From NCBI GenBank assembly GCA_017744355.1, contig JAGIBK010000006.1, positions 186,001-250,000 of the forward strand: DNA of 64,000 nucleotides. The letters are read 5' to 3'. A program made the position numbers and the translations under genes. This stretch comes from a bacterium (GTDB lineage Bacteria > Cyanobacteriota > Sericytochromatia > S15B-MN24 > UBA4093). Below the pieces are notes generated by a model that was given only the letters and a program-made list of their open reading frames with translations, searched no databases and was not told where the DNA came from. How positions within the stretch are numbered: the first letter of the stretch is position 1; each line of letters opens with the position of its first letter. Below are positions 36,838-46,051 of the stretch, in pieces.

Positions 36838-39800
36838 CTAGAACTCCGGCCGCCGCAGCCCCACGCTCAGCCGGGTGGCCGACGTCTTGTCGGCGCTCAC
36901 CCGGTAAAGGTCGGGGCTGTTGCCTGAGATGAACTCCAGGATGCCGTCCGAGCGAGCGTCCATGGCCACGGGAACGTCGGGATAGGGACTGATCGTGGTG
37001 ATCCTCGACCACTTGCCGGTCGCCGGATCATCCACCTGGTAAAGATTCCGGTCGTTACCGGCGTAATAGACGGCTCCGCCCACCGCCGCAAAGGCCCTGG
37101 GGCGCGTCGAGAGCCTGAGCTGGAGATCGGGGGCGCCGTTCAGGCCGAACTTGTACAGACCGCTCGGTGAAGCGGTGTAGACGCCCGAGGCGTGGACGAG
37201 GACCTCGCTGGCGGCACGCGTAGGGCCCTCGCCGATGACAGCGGCGTTGAGGCGCACCTCCGCCGAGCTGTTGCCGGTATAGACCTTGTCGCCGGTGCGA
37301 TCGACGCCCATGGGCAGAGGGTCGTAGCCGCCGGCGGCGTACTTCTCGACGAAGCTCGTCCTGGCGGCGTTGTAGAGGACCACCCCGGTGACGCCACTTG
37401 CCATGGTGTTCTGGCTCACGATGATCTGGCCGTTGGCGAGGGCGTCGATGTCGTAGGGCGTATTGAGCGGCTTCGGAAGGGTCGTGACGGTGCCGTCGGC
37501 CGAGACCGTCTTGACGTTGCCGGTCTTGGCGTCGAGGCCTTCGGCCACCAGCACCGTGCCGTCCGGTGCGACCCCGATGCCGTTGGGGTTGCTGAGGGTC
37601 CCGCCCGAGAGGGCGACTTCGGTCCAGACGTTCCCGACGAGCTTGTAGAGTCCGTTTCCGGGGTTGGTGGCCGCGTAGTAAGTGTTATCGGCCTGGTTGA
37701 CCGCGAGCCCGTACACCCCGGGCAGATCGTTGCCGAGCTGGCTTCTGGCGAAGGCGCTCGCGGCGTTGTAGCGATAGACCTTGCCGTTGTCGCTGACGAT
37801 CGGATTGCCGGCCTTGTCGAGGACCACCCGGCGAGGCGCGCTCAAAGTCGCATCCAAGAGGTCATGAATGAAAGCGTTCGTCTGGCCGGTCGGCGAGATC
37901 CGCGCCAGTCGGCCGTCGTAAGTGAGGAGGTAGAGAACCCCACCGCGAGCGGCGATCGAAACGGGCGAGTTGACGAGCGCTAACACGTCCTGGGCCGTGC
38001 CGAAGGCGGACGCGCGCATCACGCCCGAGTAGCGCAGCCACAAGGTGTCCTCGTCGTAGCCTCTTTGAAGATTCCTGGTGGTGGAGCCGGCGAAGGCGTA
38101 CTTGTTGGCCCAGACCGTGCCGTCCGGCGCCACGTCGAAGCCCGTGCTCAGAGCCCGGATGCCCTGGGCGTACGTAGTGGCGCGACCGAAGGCGTCGAAG
38201 CGCGTGACGCCGCCCGTGTCCTGGTGGCTCGCGAAGAGGTAGCCGAGACGGTGGGTGAGGCCGTAGGGGTTGGCGATGCCCACGGCGAAAGGCTGCGAGG
38301 TCTTGCCGTCCGCCGAGACCTTGAGGATGGCGTTGACCTTGCTCAGCGCCACGTAGCGATGGTTGTCGCCATCGAGTGCGAAGCCGTTGGCGGTCGAGAT
38401 TCCGTAGGCGAAGGGGTAGACGCCGCCGCTGGGCGTCACGCGCAAGAGGCGCGCGTTGTCCCCGTCGCCTACGTAGAGGGTGCCCGCCTCGTCCAGATCG
38501 AGCCCGGTCGGCGAGGGGATCGAGGCGTGGAAGGTGACGCGCTGAGCCGGGCTTGCGGCCGTAGGGGGCATGATCTTGAGGACCACGCCACCCTTGTTCG
38601 CGGCGACGAAGACGTTCCCTCCGGAATCGACCGCGACCCCCCAGGGGGTGTCGACATAGGCCCAGGTCGAGCGATTGGCATTGGCGATCGCAAGGCGGCT
38701 GACCTTGCTCTCGATCCCCTGCTCGGCGACGTAGAGGTACCGGCCCAGGTGCTCGAAGGCGAGGCCCACCGGATGGTCGAACCCCGAGAAGGAAGGCAGG
38801 ACCGGTACGGCGTCCGAGAGCCTGAAGCGCGAGACGACGCCTTCGTCGTGGCTGGCCACGTACAGAGCGCCGTCGGGCCCGAGGGCCAGCCCCGTGGGAT
38901 GGGGCACGCTCACCCAGTCCTCGGGCGCGGTCGGGGTGCCGGTTGCCATGTCGAAACGAACGATCTTGCCGCCGTCATAGCAGGCCACGTAGAGCTTCTT
39001 GGCCGCTCGATCGTAGGTCAGGGCCCGAGGACCCGGCAGGCCCGCCTCCACCAAGGTGGTGACGGTGCCGTCGAGGGCCACCCGGCTCAGGGTGCCGAAC
39101 TCCTGGCTGACGACCAGCAAGCGCCCCTCGTCGTCGAGGGCGTCGTGGCCGTCGCCGCCGATCACCTCGAAGCGCTCGCCTGCGACCACGGTGCCGTCGA
39201 TCTCGAGCGAGATCGCTCCCGACGTGGCCCCGAGAGGCACGGGCACGTCGATCCGGGTGCCGTTGGCGTAGGCGTGGACGTCCTCGGGCGGGACCCGGAT
39301 GCCGTTGAAGCGGACGACGTTCTTGGTGGGATCGGCCGTATTGAAGCCCGACCCCATCAGGGTCACCGACGTGCCGACCCGGCCCGAGCGGATGCTGATG
39401 CCGTCGAGGGCGAAGACGGTGCCCGTCTTGAGGTACTCGCCGGTGTGGAGGTTGAAGGCCAGGTAGCGCAGGGGGTCCTGATCGTAGTTCAGGGCGCTCT
39501 TGATCAGCGCGTAGACCTTGTCGTAGTCGGCACGCTTGAAAGGGAAGGAAGGGTCCTGCCAGCGCGCGTCGTTCTTGGGCATCAAGCAGCCGATGAGGGA
39601 GGCCGGAGCGGGGTCGAACCCCCGGTCCGCAAGGAAGCGCAGCCCCAACATGGCGGCGACGACGCTGGTGCCCTCGTGGATGGTCACGTCGCCCGTCGTG
39701 TCGTTGGTCAGGCTGAGCCAGCCACCCCGGTAATAGAGAAGGGTCCGCAGGCGAACGGCCTCGGCCCCCGGCTGGTTGTACTGCCCGTTGGCGCCCTTGA

Positions 39801-40140
39801 TCCCCTTGACGGCTTCCAGGAAGTAGGCGCGCGTCGGATCGGGCTTGAAGGAGGCCCCGAAGTTGAAGATGAAGCGGCCATCGGCCGTCGTGACGGTGGA
39901 GCCCACCGTCGCGTGGGTGGCGGTGTCGATGAGCGAGACCGTCGCGCCGGCCGCGACGTCGTCGTCGACGGTGAAGGCCTGGACAGAAGGGTCTTTCAGG
40001 AGGATCCGCCCCTGCAGGAGCATCTCGGAGGCCGCGATGGGCGTCGTCACCGGCAGGCGCACGAGCGGCTCCGGGCGAAGGCAGCCCGCTAGGAGCACCC
40101 CGGCGAGGGCGAGCACGACGTGGTTGAAGCGAAGCGCCAT
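36838..40140 (-). CDS. Giant lipoprotein with shared module, TIG domain and NHL propellers
   Basis: 1100 residues, lipobox LLAGC. Shared N-terminal module (GATVSLIDTATHATV, FLEAVKGIKGANG, VRLRTLLYYRGG) with DQDPLRYL, then a TIG/IPT domain (GTSVTLMGSGFNTADP, VVRFNGIRVP). From about 330 to the end come many NHL/SMP-30-like propeller blades such as LALGPDGALYVASHDEG and DLDEAGTLYVGDGDNARL. The sequence length is enough for two or more propellers. AGGAGGG before ATG 40140. Encoded ten bases after a 1142-residue paralogue. Probably surface-exposed; ligand unknown. Confidence 0.88.
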   Translation of the reverse strand: MALRFNHVVLALAGVLLAGCLRPEPLVRLPVTTPIAASEMLLQGRILLKDPSVQAFTVDDDVAAGATVSLIDTATHATVGSTVTTADGRFIFNFGASFKPDPTRAYFLEAVKGIKGANGQYNQPGAEAVRLRTLLYYRGGWLSLTNDTTGDVTIHEGTSVVAAMLGLRFLADRGFDPAPASLIGCLMPKNDARWQDPSFPFKRADYDKVYALIKSALNYDQDPLRYLAFNLHTGEYLKTGTVFALDGISIRSGRVGTSVTLMGSGFNTADPTKNVVRFNGIRVPPEDVHAYANGTRIDVPVPLGATSGAISLEIDGTVVAGERFEVIGGDGHDALDDEGRLLVVSQEFGTLSRVALDGTVTTLVEAGLPGPRALTYDRAAKKLYVACYDGGKIVRFDMATGTPTAPEDWVSVPHPTGLALGPDGALYVASHDEGVVSRFRLSDAVPVLPSFSGFDHPVGLAFEHLGRYLYVAEQGIESKVSRLAIANANRSTWAYVDTPWGVAVDSGGNVFVAANKGGVVLKIMPPTAASPAQRVTFHASIPSPTGLDLDEAGTLYVGDGDNARLLRVTPSGGVYPFAYGISTANGFALDGDNHRYVALSKVNAILKVSADGKTSQPFAVGIANPYGLTHRLGYLFASHQDTGGVTRFDAFGRATTYAQGIRALSTGFDVAPDGTVWANKYAFAGSTTRNLQRGYDEDTLWLRYSGVMRASAFGTAQDVLALVNSPVSIAARGGVLYLLTYDGRLARISPTGQTNAFIHDLLDATLSAPRRVVLDKAGNPIVSDNGKVYRYNAASAFARSQLGNDLPGVYGLAVNQADNTYYAATNPGNGLYKLVGNVWTEVALSGGTLSNPNGIGVAPDGTVLVAEGLDAKTGNVKTVSADGTVTTLPKPLNTPYDIDALANGQIIVSQNTMASGVTGVVLYNAARTSFVEKYAAGGYDPLPMGVDRTGDKVYTGNSSAEVRLNAAVIGEGPTRAASEVLVHASGVYTASPSGLYKFGLNGAPDLQLRLSTRPRAFAAVGGAVYYAGNDRNLYQVDDPATGKWSRITTISPYPDVPVAMDARSDGILEFISGNSPDLYRVSADKTSATRLSVGLRRPEF

Positions 40141-40150
40141 GACCGCCCTC

Positions 40151-43100
40151 CTAGATTTCCGGCCCGCCGAGGCCGGTGGGGACCAGGGTGCGCGTGATCG
40201 TGTTGACGCCGCTGTACTTCTCGAGGCGGTGCTGCGTGTGGATGGTGGCGTAGAAATCCCCGTTCCAGCAGGCGCCGCCGTAGCCGATGTTGCTCGAATC
40301 CGTTTCGAGCAGGCTCTTCTCGATCTTCGTGAAGCCGGTATCGAAGCGCAGCACGCGGGCCGTACTCGCCCCGATCGACCAGGCCTTGCCGCTGGCCGGA
40401 TCGAAGCCGAACCCGTGCGGGCCTCGAGACTCGCTGGAGTCGAACACGTGGCGCGCCTCGCTGACGGCCGGATCCAGGTTGATCCGCGTCACGCCGCTGT
40501 AGCCGTTGTACTGGGAGCTCGTGACGTACAGGTAATCCTTGCCCTGATAGGTCCCTACTGCGAGCGCAGTGGTGACGAAGCCGCCCAGGGTCCCCCCGAA
40601 CAGGTTGAAGAGGCCCGCCCACTTTGCCGGCGTGCTGCCCCCGAAGGTGTGAGTGTAGACCCCAGCACCAGGCGACGAGAAGTAGACGCCCGTGGTGCCG
40701 ATGGGCGCCATGCGCGCCGCGCCGCCGACGAAGTTGTAGCTCTGCCGGTACTCGGCCGAGTACTTCCCCTGATCGTCACGGGGGTAGCGCCAGAGGCTCC
40801 CGCTGTCGAGGGTGAAGAGGGTCCCGTCGGGGGCCAGCTCCAGATCCAGCAGGTTGTTGCGAGCGACCGCCTTGGGGGTCACGAGAACGGCTGCCGTCTT
40901 GTAGCTATCCACCCGATAGGCGTTGCCGCCGGAGATCAGCCACATGTCCGCGCCGCTGAAGGCGATGCCCGTCGGATTGGTCAGACCGCCGAGCACGTCC
41001 GTGACGCTCCAATCGGCGGTCTTGATCCGCTTGATGCTGCCACTGCCAGCCGCCCCAGTCGCCCCGTTACCGAAAAAGACGTCCTGGGTGTCGGGATCGT
41101 AAGCGAGCGAAATCGGGCGATCGATCTTGTCGGTGATGGTCCCGAGCAGCGCGCCGTCGGCGCCGAAGACCTGGATCACCTGGTCGCTTGCATCCGTGCC
41201 CCGGCAGGCCACGTAGATCCGCCCGAGGGCGTCCAGCGCCACGTCCTCTGGAGAGGGGGCCGTCGTGACGAAGCGGCTCATGACCCCGGTCGAGGGGTCG
41301 ATCTTCACGAGGTAGTTCTCCTCGGGCTGGGCGATGTAGAGCGGACCGGTGCCGCTCGGATGCATGGCGAGCCCCCGGCTGACGCGCAGGGGGGTGCGAA
41401 TCACGCGGGTGCGCGCTAAGGCGGGGTCGGTGACGTCGAACGCCCAGAGCTCCGAGAGGTTCTTGTAGACCGTCTCGCCGTCGCGGCTATCCGGCAGATA
41501 GACGTAGAGCCGGTTCTTGAGATAGGCCAGACCGCTCGGCAGGACGAGATTGCGCACGACCGTCGAGAAGGACCCGTCGGCCAGGATGATGCGGATGATC
41601 GTGCCGCTCCCGGCGTTCGAGACGTAGAGGTGGCCCCGCGCCTCGTCGAGCGCGACCCCCGAGGGGTCGTTCAGGCCCCGGGCGATGGTCGTGACGCTGC
41701 CGTCAGGCGCCACCCGGATCACGCTGTTGTTCGCCGCGTTGGCAACGTAGAAGGTGCCGTTCGAGGCAACGGCAAGGCCCTTGGGATAGCTGACCCCTTC
41801 CGAGAAGAGGTTGCTGTAGCCGTTCGTGTCGATCCGGTAGATGCGGTTGCTGGCGTTGTCGGCCACGTAGAGATAACCCGACGGGTCGGCGTCGACCCCG
41901 CCCGGGTTCTGGACCGAGGCGAAGGCCGTCACGACCCCGTCGGCCCCCACCCGGAAGACCGAGTTGCCGGCGTTGTTGGTCACGTACATGGTCCCGAAGG
42001 TGTCGAAGGCCAGGGACCAGGGGCGGCTGAAGCCCGACTTGTAGAGGGTGGTCACGCCGCTGTCGGGATCGACCTTGGAGACCGTGTCGTTCCCGAAGTT
42101 GGCCACGTATAGGACGTAGCGACCGGGCGTGAGCGGGTCGGGGCCGAAGGAGAGGCCGCGGGGATTCTTGAGGCCGGTCGCAGTGACGGGCTGGAGCGCC
42201 CCGTTGAAAACCTTGACGATCCGGTCGGTGTCTTCCAGGGACAGGTACAGCACCCCCGAAGGGGAGAAGGCGAGCCCCCAGGCGCCAGTAGCGCCGGTGG
42301 CGTAGGTCGTCCAGTTCGCCTTGGCGGGCTTGGCGGGATCGATCCGGTGGATGGTGCCGTCCCCGTCGGCCACGTAGAGGAGGTTGTCCGGCCCCAGGGT
42401 CAGGCCCCGGGGACGGTTGAGGCCGGTTACGAGCGGGACGGTGATCCCCTCGCTGGTGATGCGCGAGATGGTGCCGAAGTCGTAATTGGCGGCGTAGAGG
42501 TTGCCCCGGGCGTCGATGACGCTGTGGCCGTCGCGCGCCGCGAGCTGGAAGGAAGCGGTGCTCATGAGCAGCAGATCGCCCACCTGTACCGAGACCGGGC
42601 CGCTGATGGCCCCTGCGGGGACCTTGACCGTCAGGCGGGCGCGATCAGGCGAGACCGCAAGGACCGGGGCCGGCAATCGAACGCCCCCGCTGCCCGTGAA
42701 GGTGACCTTGTTGTTGCCCGCGAGCGAGTCGAAGTTGTCGCCGACCACCTCCACCGTCTCGCCGACGGCGACCGAAGGCGGGCTGAAGTACGAGATGGTG
42801 AAGGGATTCTTGGCGAGCACGAAGGAGCCGAGATCGGGCGCAGAGACGTCGAGCAGGATCGAGCGCACCGGGTCCTGGTCGAGGGCGAGCGACGCCTCCA
42901 CCAGCTCGGTTGCTTGCTTGAGGGCGGCGATGGTGATGCCCGTCTTGGCGCTCTGCGTGAAGGTCTCGGGGTCGTCGGCGACCTGCAGGCTCGAAATCAG
43001 GTCGTTGAGCGGCACGGCCTGCCCGGCGCCGGTGCGCAGGCCCGCGATGATGCTGAGGGCGGTGGTCGCCGGGGTGACGATCACACCCGCTCCGGGGGCC

Positions 43101-43579
43101 GTCGCCGCCGAGCTCCAGCTGCCCGAACGGTAGGCGACCAGGGTGCGGATGCGCGCGAGCGGCGCCCCGACGCGGTTCGGTACGTCCGAGCCCGCCATGA
43201 GCCCCTTGAGGGCTTCGAGGTGGTAGACCTGGCCCGAGACGGGCCTAAAGCCGTTGCCGAAGGTCAGCCGGAAGGTGCCGGTGGGGCTCGTGACGCTCGA
43301 AGCGAGCGTATGGCCGCTCGAGGGGTCGATGAGGGCGATGGTCGCCCCGGCGGCGATCTCGCCAATGGTGGAGCTCTGGGTCTTGAAGACGCTCAGTTCC
43401 ACGCGGCCAGTGAGGGGCTCGATGGGTGCGGCGACCTCACCGACGGCCGTTGGTGCCCCGTGGGATGGCGCGAAGGCGTGCGGGCAGCCCGAGACGAGCA
43501 GGACCAGGCACAGCAAAAGGAGCTTCCGTAGGTTAGGGGCAAAGCTGCTCCAAGCAGCGCGACTCAGGTTCAAGGCCAT
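40151..43579 (-). CDS. Giant lipoprotein with shared module, TIG domain and NHL propellers (paralogue)
   Basis: 1142 residues, lipobox LVSGC after a longer N-terminus. Shared module: GATIALIDPSSGHTLA, HLEALKGLMAG, PNRVGAPLARIRTL; DQDPVRSILL; TIG/IPT domain (VAVGETVEVVGDNFDSLAGN). Then NHL blades, for example RGLTLGPDNLLYVADGDGTI and GVDADPSGYLYVADNASNRI. Start ATG 43579 has AAGAGG upstream; a GTG six codons earlier is in frame. First gene of the unit with 36838-40140 and 36509-36832. Confidence 0.88.
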   Translation of the reverse strand: MALNLSRAAWSSFAPNLRKLLLLCLVLLVSGCPHAFAPSHGAPTAVGEVAAPIEPLTGRVELSVFKTQSSTIGEIAAGATIALIDPSSGHTLASSVTSPTGTFRLTFGNGFRPVSGQVYHLEALKGLMAGSDVPNRVGAPLARIRTLVAYRSGSWSSAATAPGAGVIVTPATTALSIIAGLRTGAGQAVPLNDLISSLQVADDPETFTQSAKTGITIAALKQATELVEASLALDQDPVRSILLDVSAPDLGSFVLAKNPFTISYFSPPSVAVGETVEVVGDNFDSLAGNNKVTFTGSGGVRLPAPVLAVSPDRARLTVKVPAGAISGPVSVQVGDLLLMSTASFQLAARDGHSVIDARGNLYAANYDFGTISRITSEGITVPLVTGLNRPRGLTLGPDNLLYVADGDGTIHRIDPAKPAKANWTTYATGATGAWGLAFSPSGVLYLSLEDTDRIVKVFNGALQPVTATGLKNPRGLSFGPDPLTPGRYVLYVANFGNDTVSKVDPDSGVTTLYKSGFSRPWSLAFDTFGTMYVTNNAGNSVFRVGADGVVTAFASVQNPGGVDADPSGYLYVADNASNRIYRIDTNGYSNLFSEGVSYPKGLAVASNGTFYVANAANNSVIRVAPDGSVTTIARGLNDPSGVALDEARGHLYVSNAGSGTIIRIILADGSFSTVVRNLVLPSGLAYLKNRLYVYLPDSRDGETVYKNLSELWAFDVTDPALARTRVIRTPLRVSRGLAMHPSGTGPLYIAQPEENYLVKIDPSTGVMSRFVTTAPSPEDVALDALGRIYVACRGTDASDQVIQVFGADGALLGTITDKIDRPISLAYDPDTQDVFFGNGATGAAGSGSIKRIKTADWSVTDVLGGLTNPTGIAFSGADMWLISGGNAYRVDSYKTAAVLVTPKAVARNNLLDLELAPDGTLFTLDSGSLWRYPRDDQGKYSAEYRQSYNFVGGAARMAPIGTTGVYFSSPGAGVYTHTFGGSTPAKWAGLFNLFGGTLGGFVTTALAVGTYQGKDYLYVTSSQYNGYSGVTRINLDPAVSEARHVFDSSESRGPHGFGFDPASGKAWSIGASTARVLRFDTGFTKIEKSLLETDSSNIGYGGACWNGDFYATIHTQHRLEKYSGVNTITRTLVPTGLGGPEI

Positions 43580-43722
43580 CACTGCCTCTTGCCGCACGGC
43601 AGGATCACTCCACGGTCGTTACCACCCCTTGATGGGGGCAAGACGGGAAGTTGCGTTCAACGCCGTCCGAAAACGCAGACACCCGAGCCTAGCACGAACC
43701 TGCGCTTGCTGGCAAAAGCTGA

Positions 43723-44709
43723 TTATTCCTCGGCTTCTGGCCGCGGGGCGAGCAAGTCACGTTTGGCGAGCGCCATCAGGCCGCGGACCATCTTGCTGGT
43801 GACGTGGAGATCGAGGGTGGTGATCTCGTCGATGGTGCCGAAAGAGGGCGGCGGCTCGGCCGGTTCCAGGTCCTCGACCCGGATGGGCTGCAGGGTCTTG
43901 GAGCTCTTGACCCGCTTGGGCCAGAAGCGATCGAGCGCATCCATCAGCTCGGGGGCGCGCGCGTTGGCGAAGTCCGCGAGCGCCACGGCCGCGGCTTCGG
44001 GGTCGAAGACGTCGGCGGGCTTCGCGTCCTGGATGGCGCCGATCCACTTGCCGTGACCCTTTGCCGCCTGCTTGCGCAGGTGGTGGCTCACGTAGGCCTC
44101 ATAGTAAGTGTGCAGGTTGGTCGCAAGCGTGCCCAGGCGCTTGGTGTCGAGCTTGGCGTCCAGGATCTGGCGCCACAGGATCGGCTTGGTGTGGTAGGGC
44201 TGACCCATGTCCTCGAGGTAGTGGACGGACCGGGTGAGGAAGCGGAAGCCCCAGTAGTAATCCTGCTTGTTGAAGGCGACGCGGGCGAGGTCGTAGTAGG
44301 CCTTGACCCGCTTGGGGGCCTCGCCCAGCTTCACGACGCCGTTGGCGAGCTGGTAGCTCTGGTGGCGATAGCCCTTGGATCCGCCGGTGAGGCTTTGCAG
44401 GGGCGAGGCCTCGATACCGTCGTCGAGGCCCCAGTCGGGCTCGTCTGCGTAGCGGATCATGATCTCGCGGGCGTTGGTCGTCTCGCCCACGAGCTTGTCC
44501 AGGTAGACGGGCTTGTAGTCGGGGTTGATCGCCTTTTCCTGCTCGGCGTAGGTGTAGGGCGTGACCTTGACCGCGCGGTACTGGTTGAGCCACTTGACCT
44601 CGCGCAGGATCTCGCGGGTCAAGAGGTCGTGATCAGCCCAGGCGAGGGCGGGCGCCGGGAAGAAGGCACAGGCGATGAGGGCGAAGGCGACGGAACGCTT
44701 GAGAATCAA
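43723..44709 (-). CDS. Secreted zinc-dependent phospholipase C / S1-P1-nuclease-like protein
   Basis: 328 residues. Signal peptide cleaved after PALA leaves a mature N-terminus W-ADHDLL; in this superfamily the terminal Trp and nearby His coordinate zinc. The diagnostic motif HYLEDMGQPYH (His-x3-Asp-x5-His) is present, followed by NLHTYYEAYVSHH, giving the further His and Glu ligands. Substrate could be a phospholipid or nucleic acid; I cannot tell. TTG start at 44709 has GAGG five bases upstream. Confidence 0.82.
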   Translation of the reverse strand: MILKRSVAFALIACAFFPAPALAWADHDLLTREILREVKWLNQYRAVKVTPYTYAEQEKAINPDYKPVYLDKLVGETTNAREIMIRYADEPDWGLDDGIEASPLQSLTGGSKGYRHQSYQLANGVVKLGEAPKRVKAYYDLARVAFNKQDYYWGFRFLTRSVHYLEDMGQPYHTKPILWRQILDAKLDTKRLGTLATNLHTYYEAYVSHHLRKQAAKGHGKWIGAIQDAKPADVFDPEAAAVALADFANARAPELMDALDRFWPKRVKSSKTLQPIRVEDLEPAEPPPSFGTIDEITTLDLHVTSKMVRGLMALAKRDLLAPRPEAEE

Positions 44710-44783
44710 TTGAACCTCGATGGCGAAGGGAACGATCGCTTCCCAGATTATGCCCGAAAGGTTTCGGCTGAAACGAGCCCGCC

Positions 44784-44987
44784 GTGTACTCGCTGCTCGA
44801 CGGGTCCTTGCAGCAAGCGCTCGCCCTCAACCCCAAGCACCAGAACGCCAAAACAGGCCTCGATTATCAACGCAAATTCAAGCGCTCGTCGGGGTCTGAG
44901 CGGCGAAGGGCCGTCCTTCCAACTTTGGGAGACGGCTTTTCGCATAGACGGGAACCTAATCGGGAGTGCGCGAGTCTCATGGTATAA
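44784..44987 (+). pseudogene. Possible remnant of a TPR-protein gene
   Basis: An open stretch whose first half (LQQALALNPKHQNAKTGLDY) reads like the end of a TPR repeat, starting at GTG 44784 without a ribosome site; the second half has no resemblance to anything. It overlaps the ECF promoter at its end, so it is unlikely to be a working gene. Interpreted as a decayed fragment in the 287-base gap between the phospholipase-like gene and the sigma factor. Confidence 0.3.
44951..44979 (+). promoter_or_regulatory. ECF-type (sigma-E-like) promoter, probable autoregulation
   Basis: GGAACC (44951-44956), 17-base spacer, GTCTCA (44974-44979); compares well with the sigma-E class GGAACTT / GTCTAA. 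Predicted start near 44986, just before the AAGGGTGGAG ribosome site of the sigma gene. Confidence 0.6.
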
Positions 44988-44996
44988 GGGTGGAGC

Positions 44997-45584
44997 ATGA
45001 ACCCCAACGCGGCAGACGAATCAGCACTCATCAAGGCCTACCAACAAGGCGACAAGCGCGCCGCGGAGGCGATCTTTCGACGCTACCACCCGATGGTCCA
45101 CGCCCTGGCGACGCGGATGCTCGGTAACGCGGCGGAGGTCGACGATGCGGTGCAAGAGGCGTTCATCCGTGCCTTTCGCGGCCTCAAGACCTTCCGAGGC
45201 GAATCGTCGCTCAAGACCTGGATCTACCGGGTCGCCACCAACGTCTGCCTGACCCAGGCGGACAAGATCAAGCGGACGCAACCCTACGACAGCCTCGACG
45301 ACCCGCTCGGCGAGGAGGGGGGCGAGACCCGCGGCAGCCAGATCCCCTCCGACGTGCGGCCTCCCGACGAGGCCCTCTTGGGAGAGGAGCTGGGCGACAA
45401 GATCCAGGCGGCGCTGGATAAGCTGAGTCCCGAGTTTCGGGCGGTGCTGGTCCTGCGCGATGTGGAGGGGCTCTCGTACGAGGAGGTGGCGGCGACGACC
45501 GGCGCCAACCTCGGGACCGTCAAGTCGAGGCTGGCGCGGGCGCGGACCCAGGCCATGCGCTGGTTGAAGGAGTACCTTGGATGA
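44997..45584 (+). CDS. ECF RNA polymerase sigma factor, RpoE-like
   Basis: 195 residues. Region 2 (about 24-92) includes FRRYHPMVHALATRMLGN, DDAVQEAFIRAFRGL and LKTWIYRVATNVCL; region 4 (about 135-190) includes LSPEFRAVLVLRDVEGLSYE and the helix-turn-helix ending LGTVKSRLARAR. Followed by an anti-sigma gene with ATGA overlap, then an RseB-like gene and htrA, so it is an envelope stress sigma factor. Its own promoter carries ECF-type elements. Confidence 0.95.
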   Translation: MNPNAADESALIKAYQQGDKRAAEAIFRRYHPMVHALATRMLGNAAEVDDAVQEAFIRAFRGLKTFRGESSLKTWIYRVATNVCLTQADKIKRTQPYDSLDDPLGEEGGETRGSQIPSDVRPPDEALLGEELGDKIQAALDKLSPEFRAVLVLRDVEGLSYEEVAATTGANLGTVKSRLARARTQAMRWLKEYLG

Positions 45585-46051
45585 GAACGGAGGATCCAGC
45601 CATGGATTGCGGCCACGCGCAACTGCAGCTCTCGGGCTACATCGACGACTGCGTCTCGCCGGACGAGGCCCACTGGCTCCGCGCTCACCTTTCGAGCTGC
45701 CCCGACTGCGCCCAGCACCTGGCGCTCCTGCTCGGCACCCTCCAGGCCCTGCGCACCCTGCCGCGCGAGCTGCCCCGCACCGACTGCTGGGAGGCCGTCG
45801 CCTTCACCCTGCGGCGCGAGGGGCTGATCCGCGCCTGGTGGGCGCGCCCCCTGCCATGGGGGGTCGCAACGGCGGGGGTGGTGGCCGTGGTGGTCGCCTA
45901 CAGCGCGCTCAGGCCCACCCCGCCCCCGGCGAGCCTGGATGCCTACTGGCGCGAGCACGCCATCTTCACCGCTCAGGAGGAGCCCGTGCTCTTCAACGGT
46001 GGCTCTTCCATCGACGCCATCGAGGCCACCTTCCAGCTACAGGGCCAATGA
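45581..46051 (+). CDS. Anti-sigma factor with zinc-finger (ZAS/zf-HC2) domain
   Basis: 156 residues. The N-terminal domain has the HxxxCxxC zinc motif (HLSSCPDC) plus an upstream Cys, which binds and inhibits the cognate ECF factor. One membrane helix at about 87-108 and a periplasmic tail of about 45 residues. Start ATG overlaps the sigma stop (ATGA). The fixed order sigma/anti-sigma implies co-translation and a 1:1 stoichiometry. Confidence 0.9.
   Translation: MRTEDPAMDCGHAQLQLSGYIDDCVSPDEAHWLRAHLSSCPDCAQHLALLLGTLQALRTLPRELPRTDCWEAVAFTLRREGLIRAWWARPLPWGVATAGVVAVVVAYSALRPTPPPASLDAYWREHAIFTAQEEPVLFNGGSSIDAIEATFQLQGQ

Noticed and set aside
38065..40092. A 675-codon plus-strand open frame
   Set aside because: Antisense to the giant lipoprotein gene; no recognisable domain.
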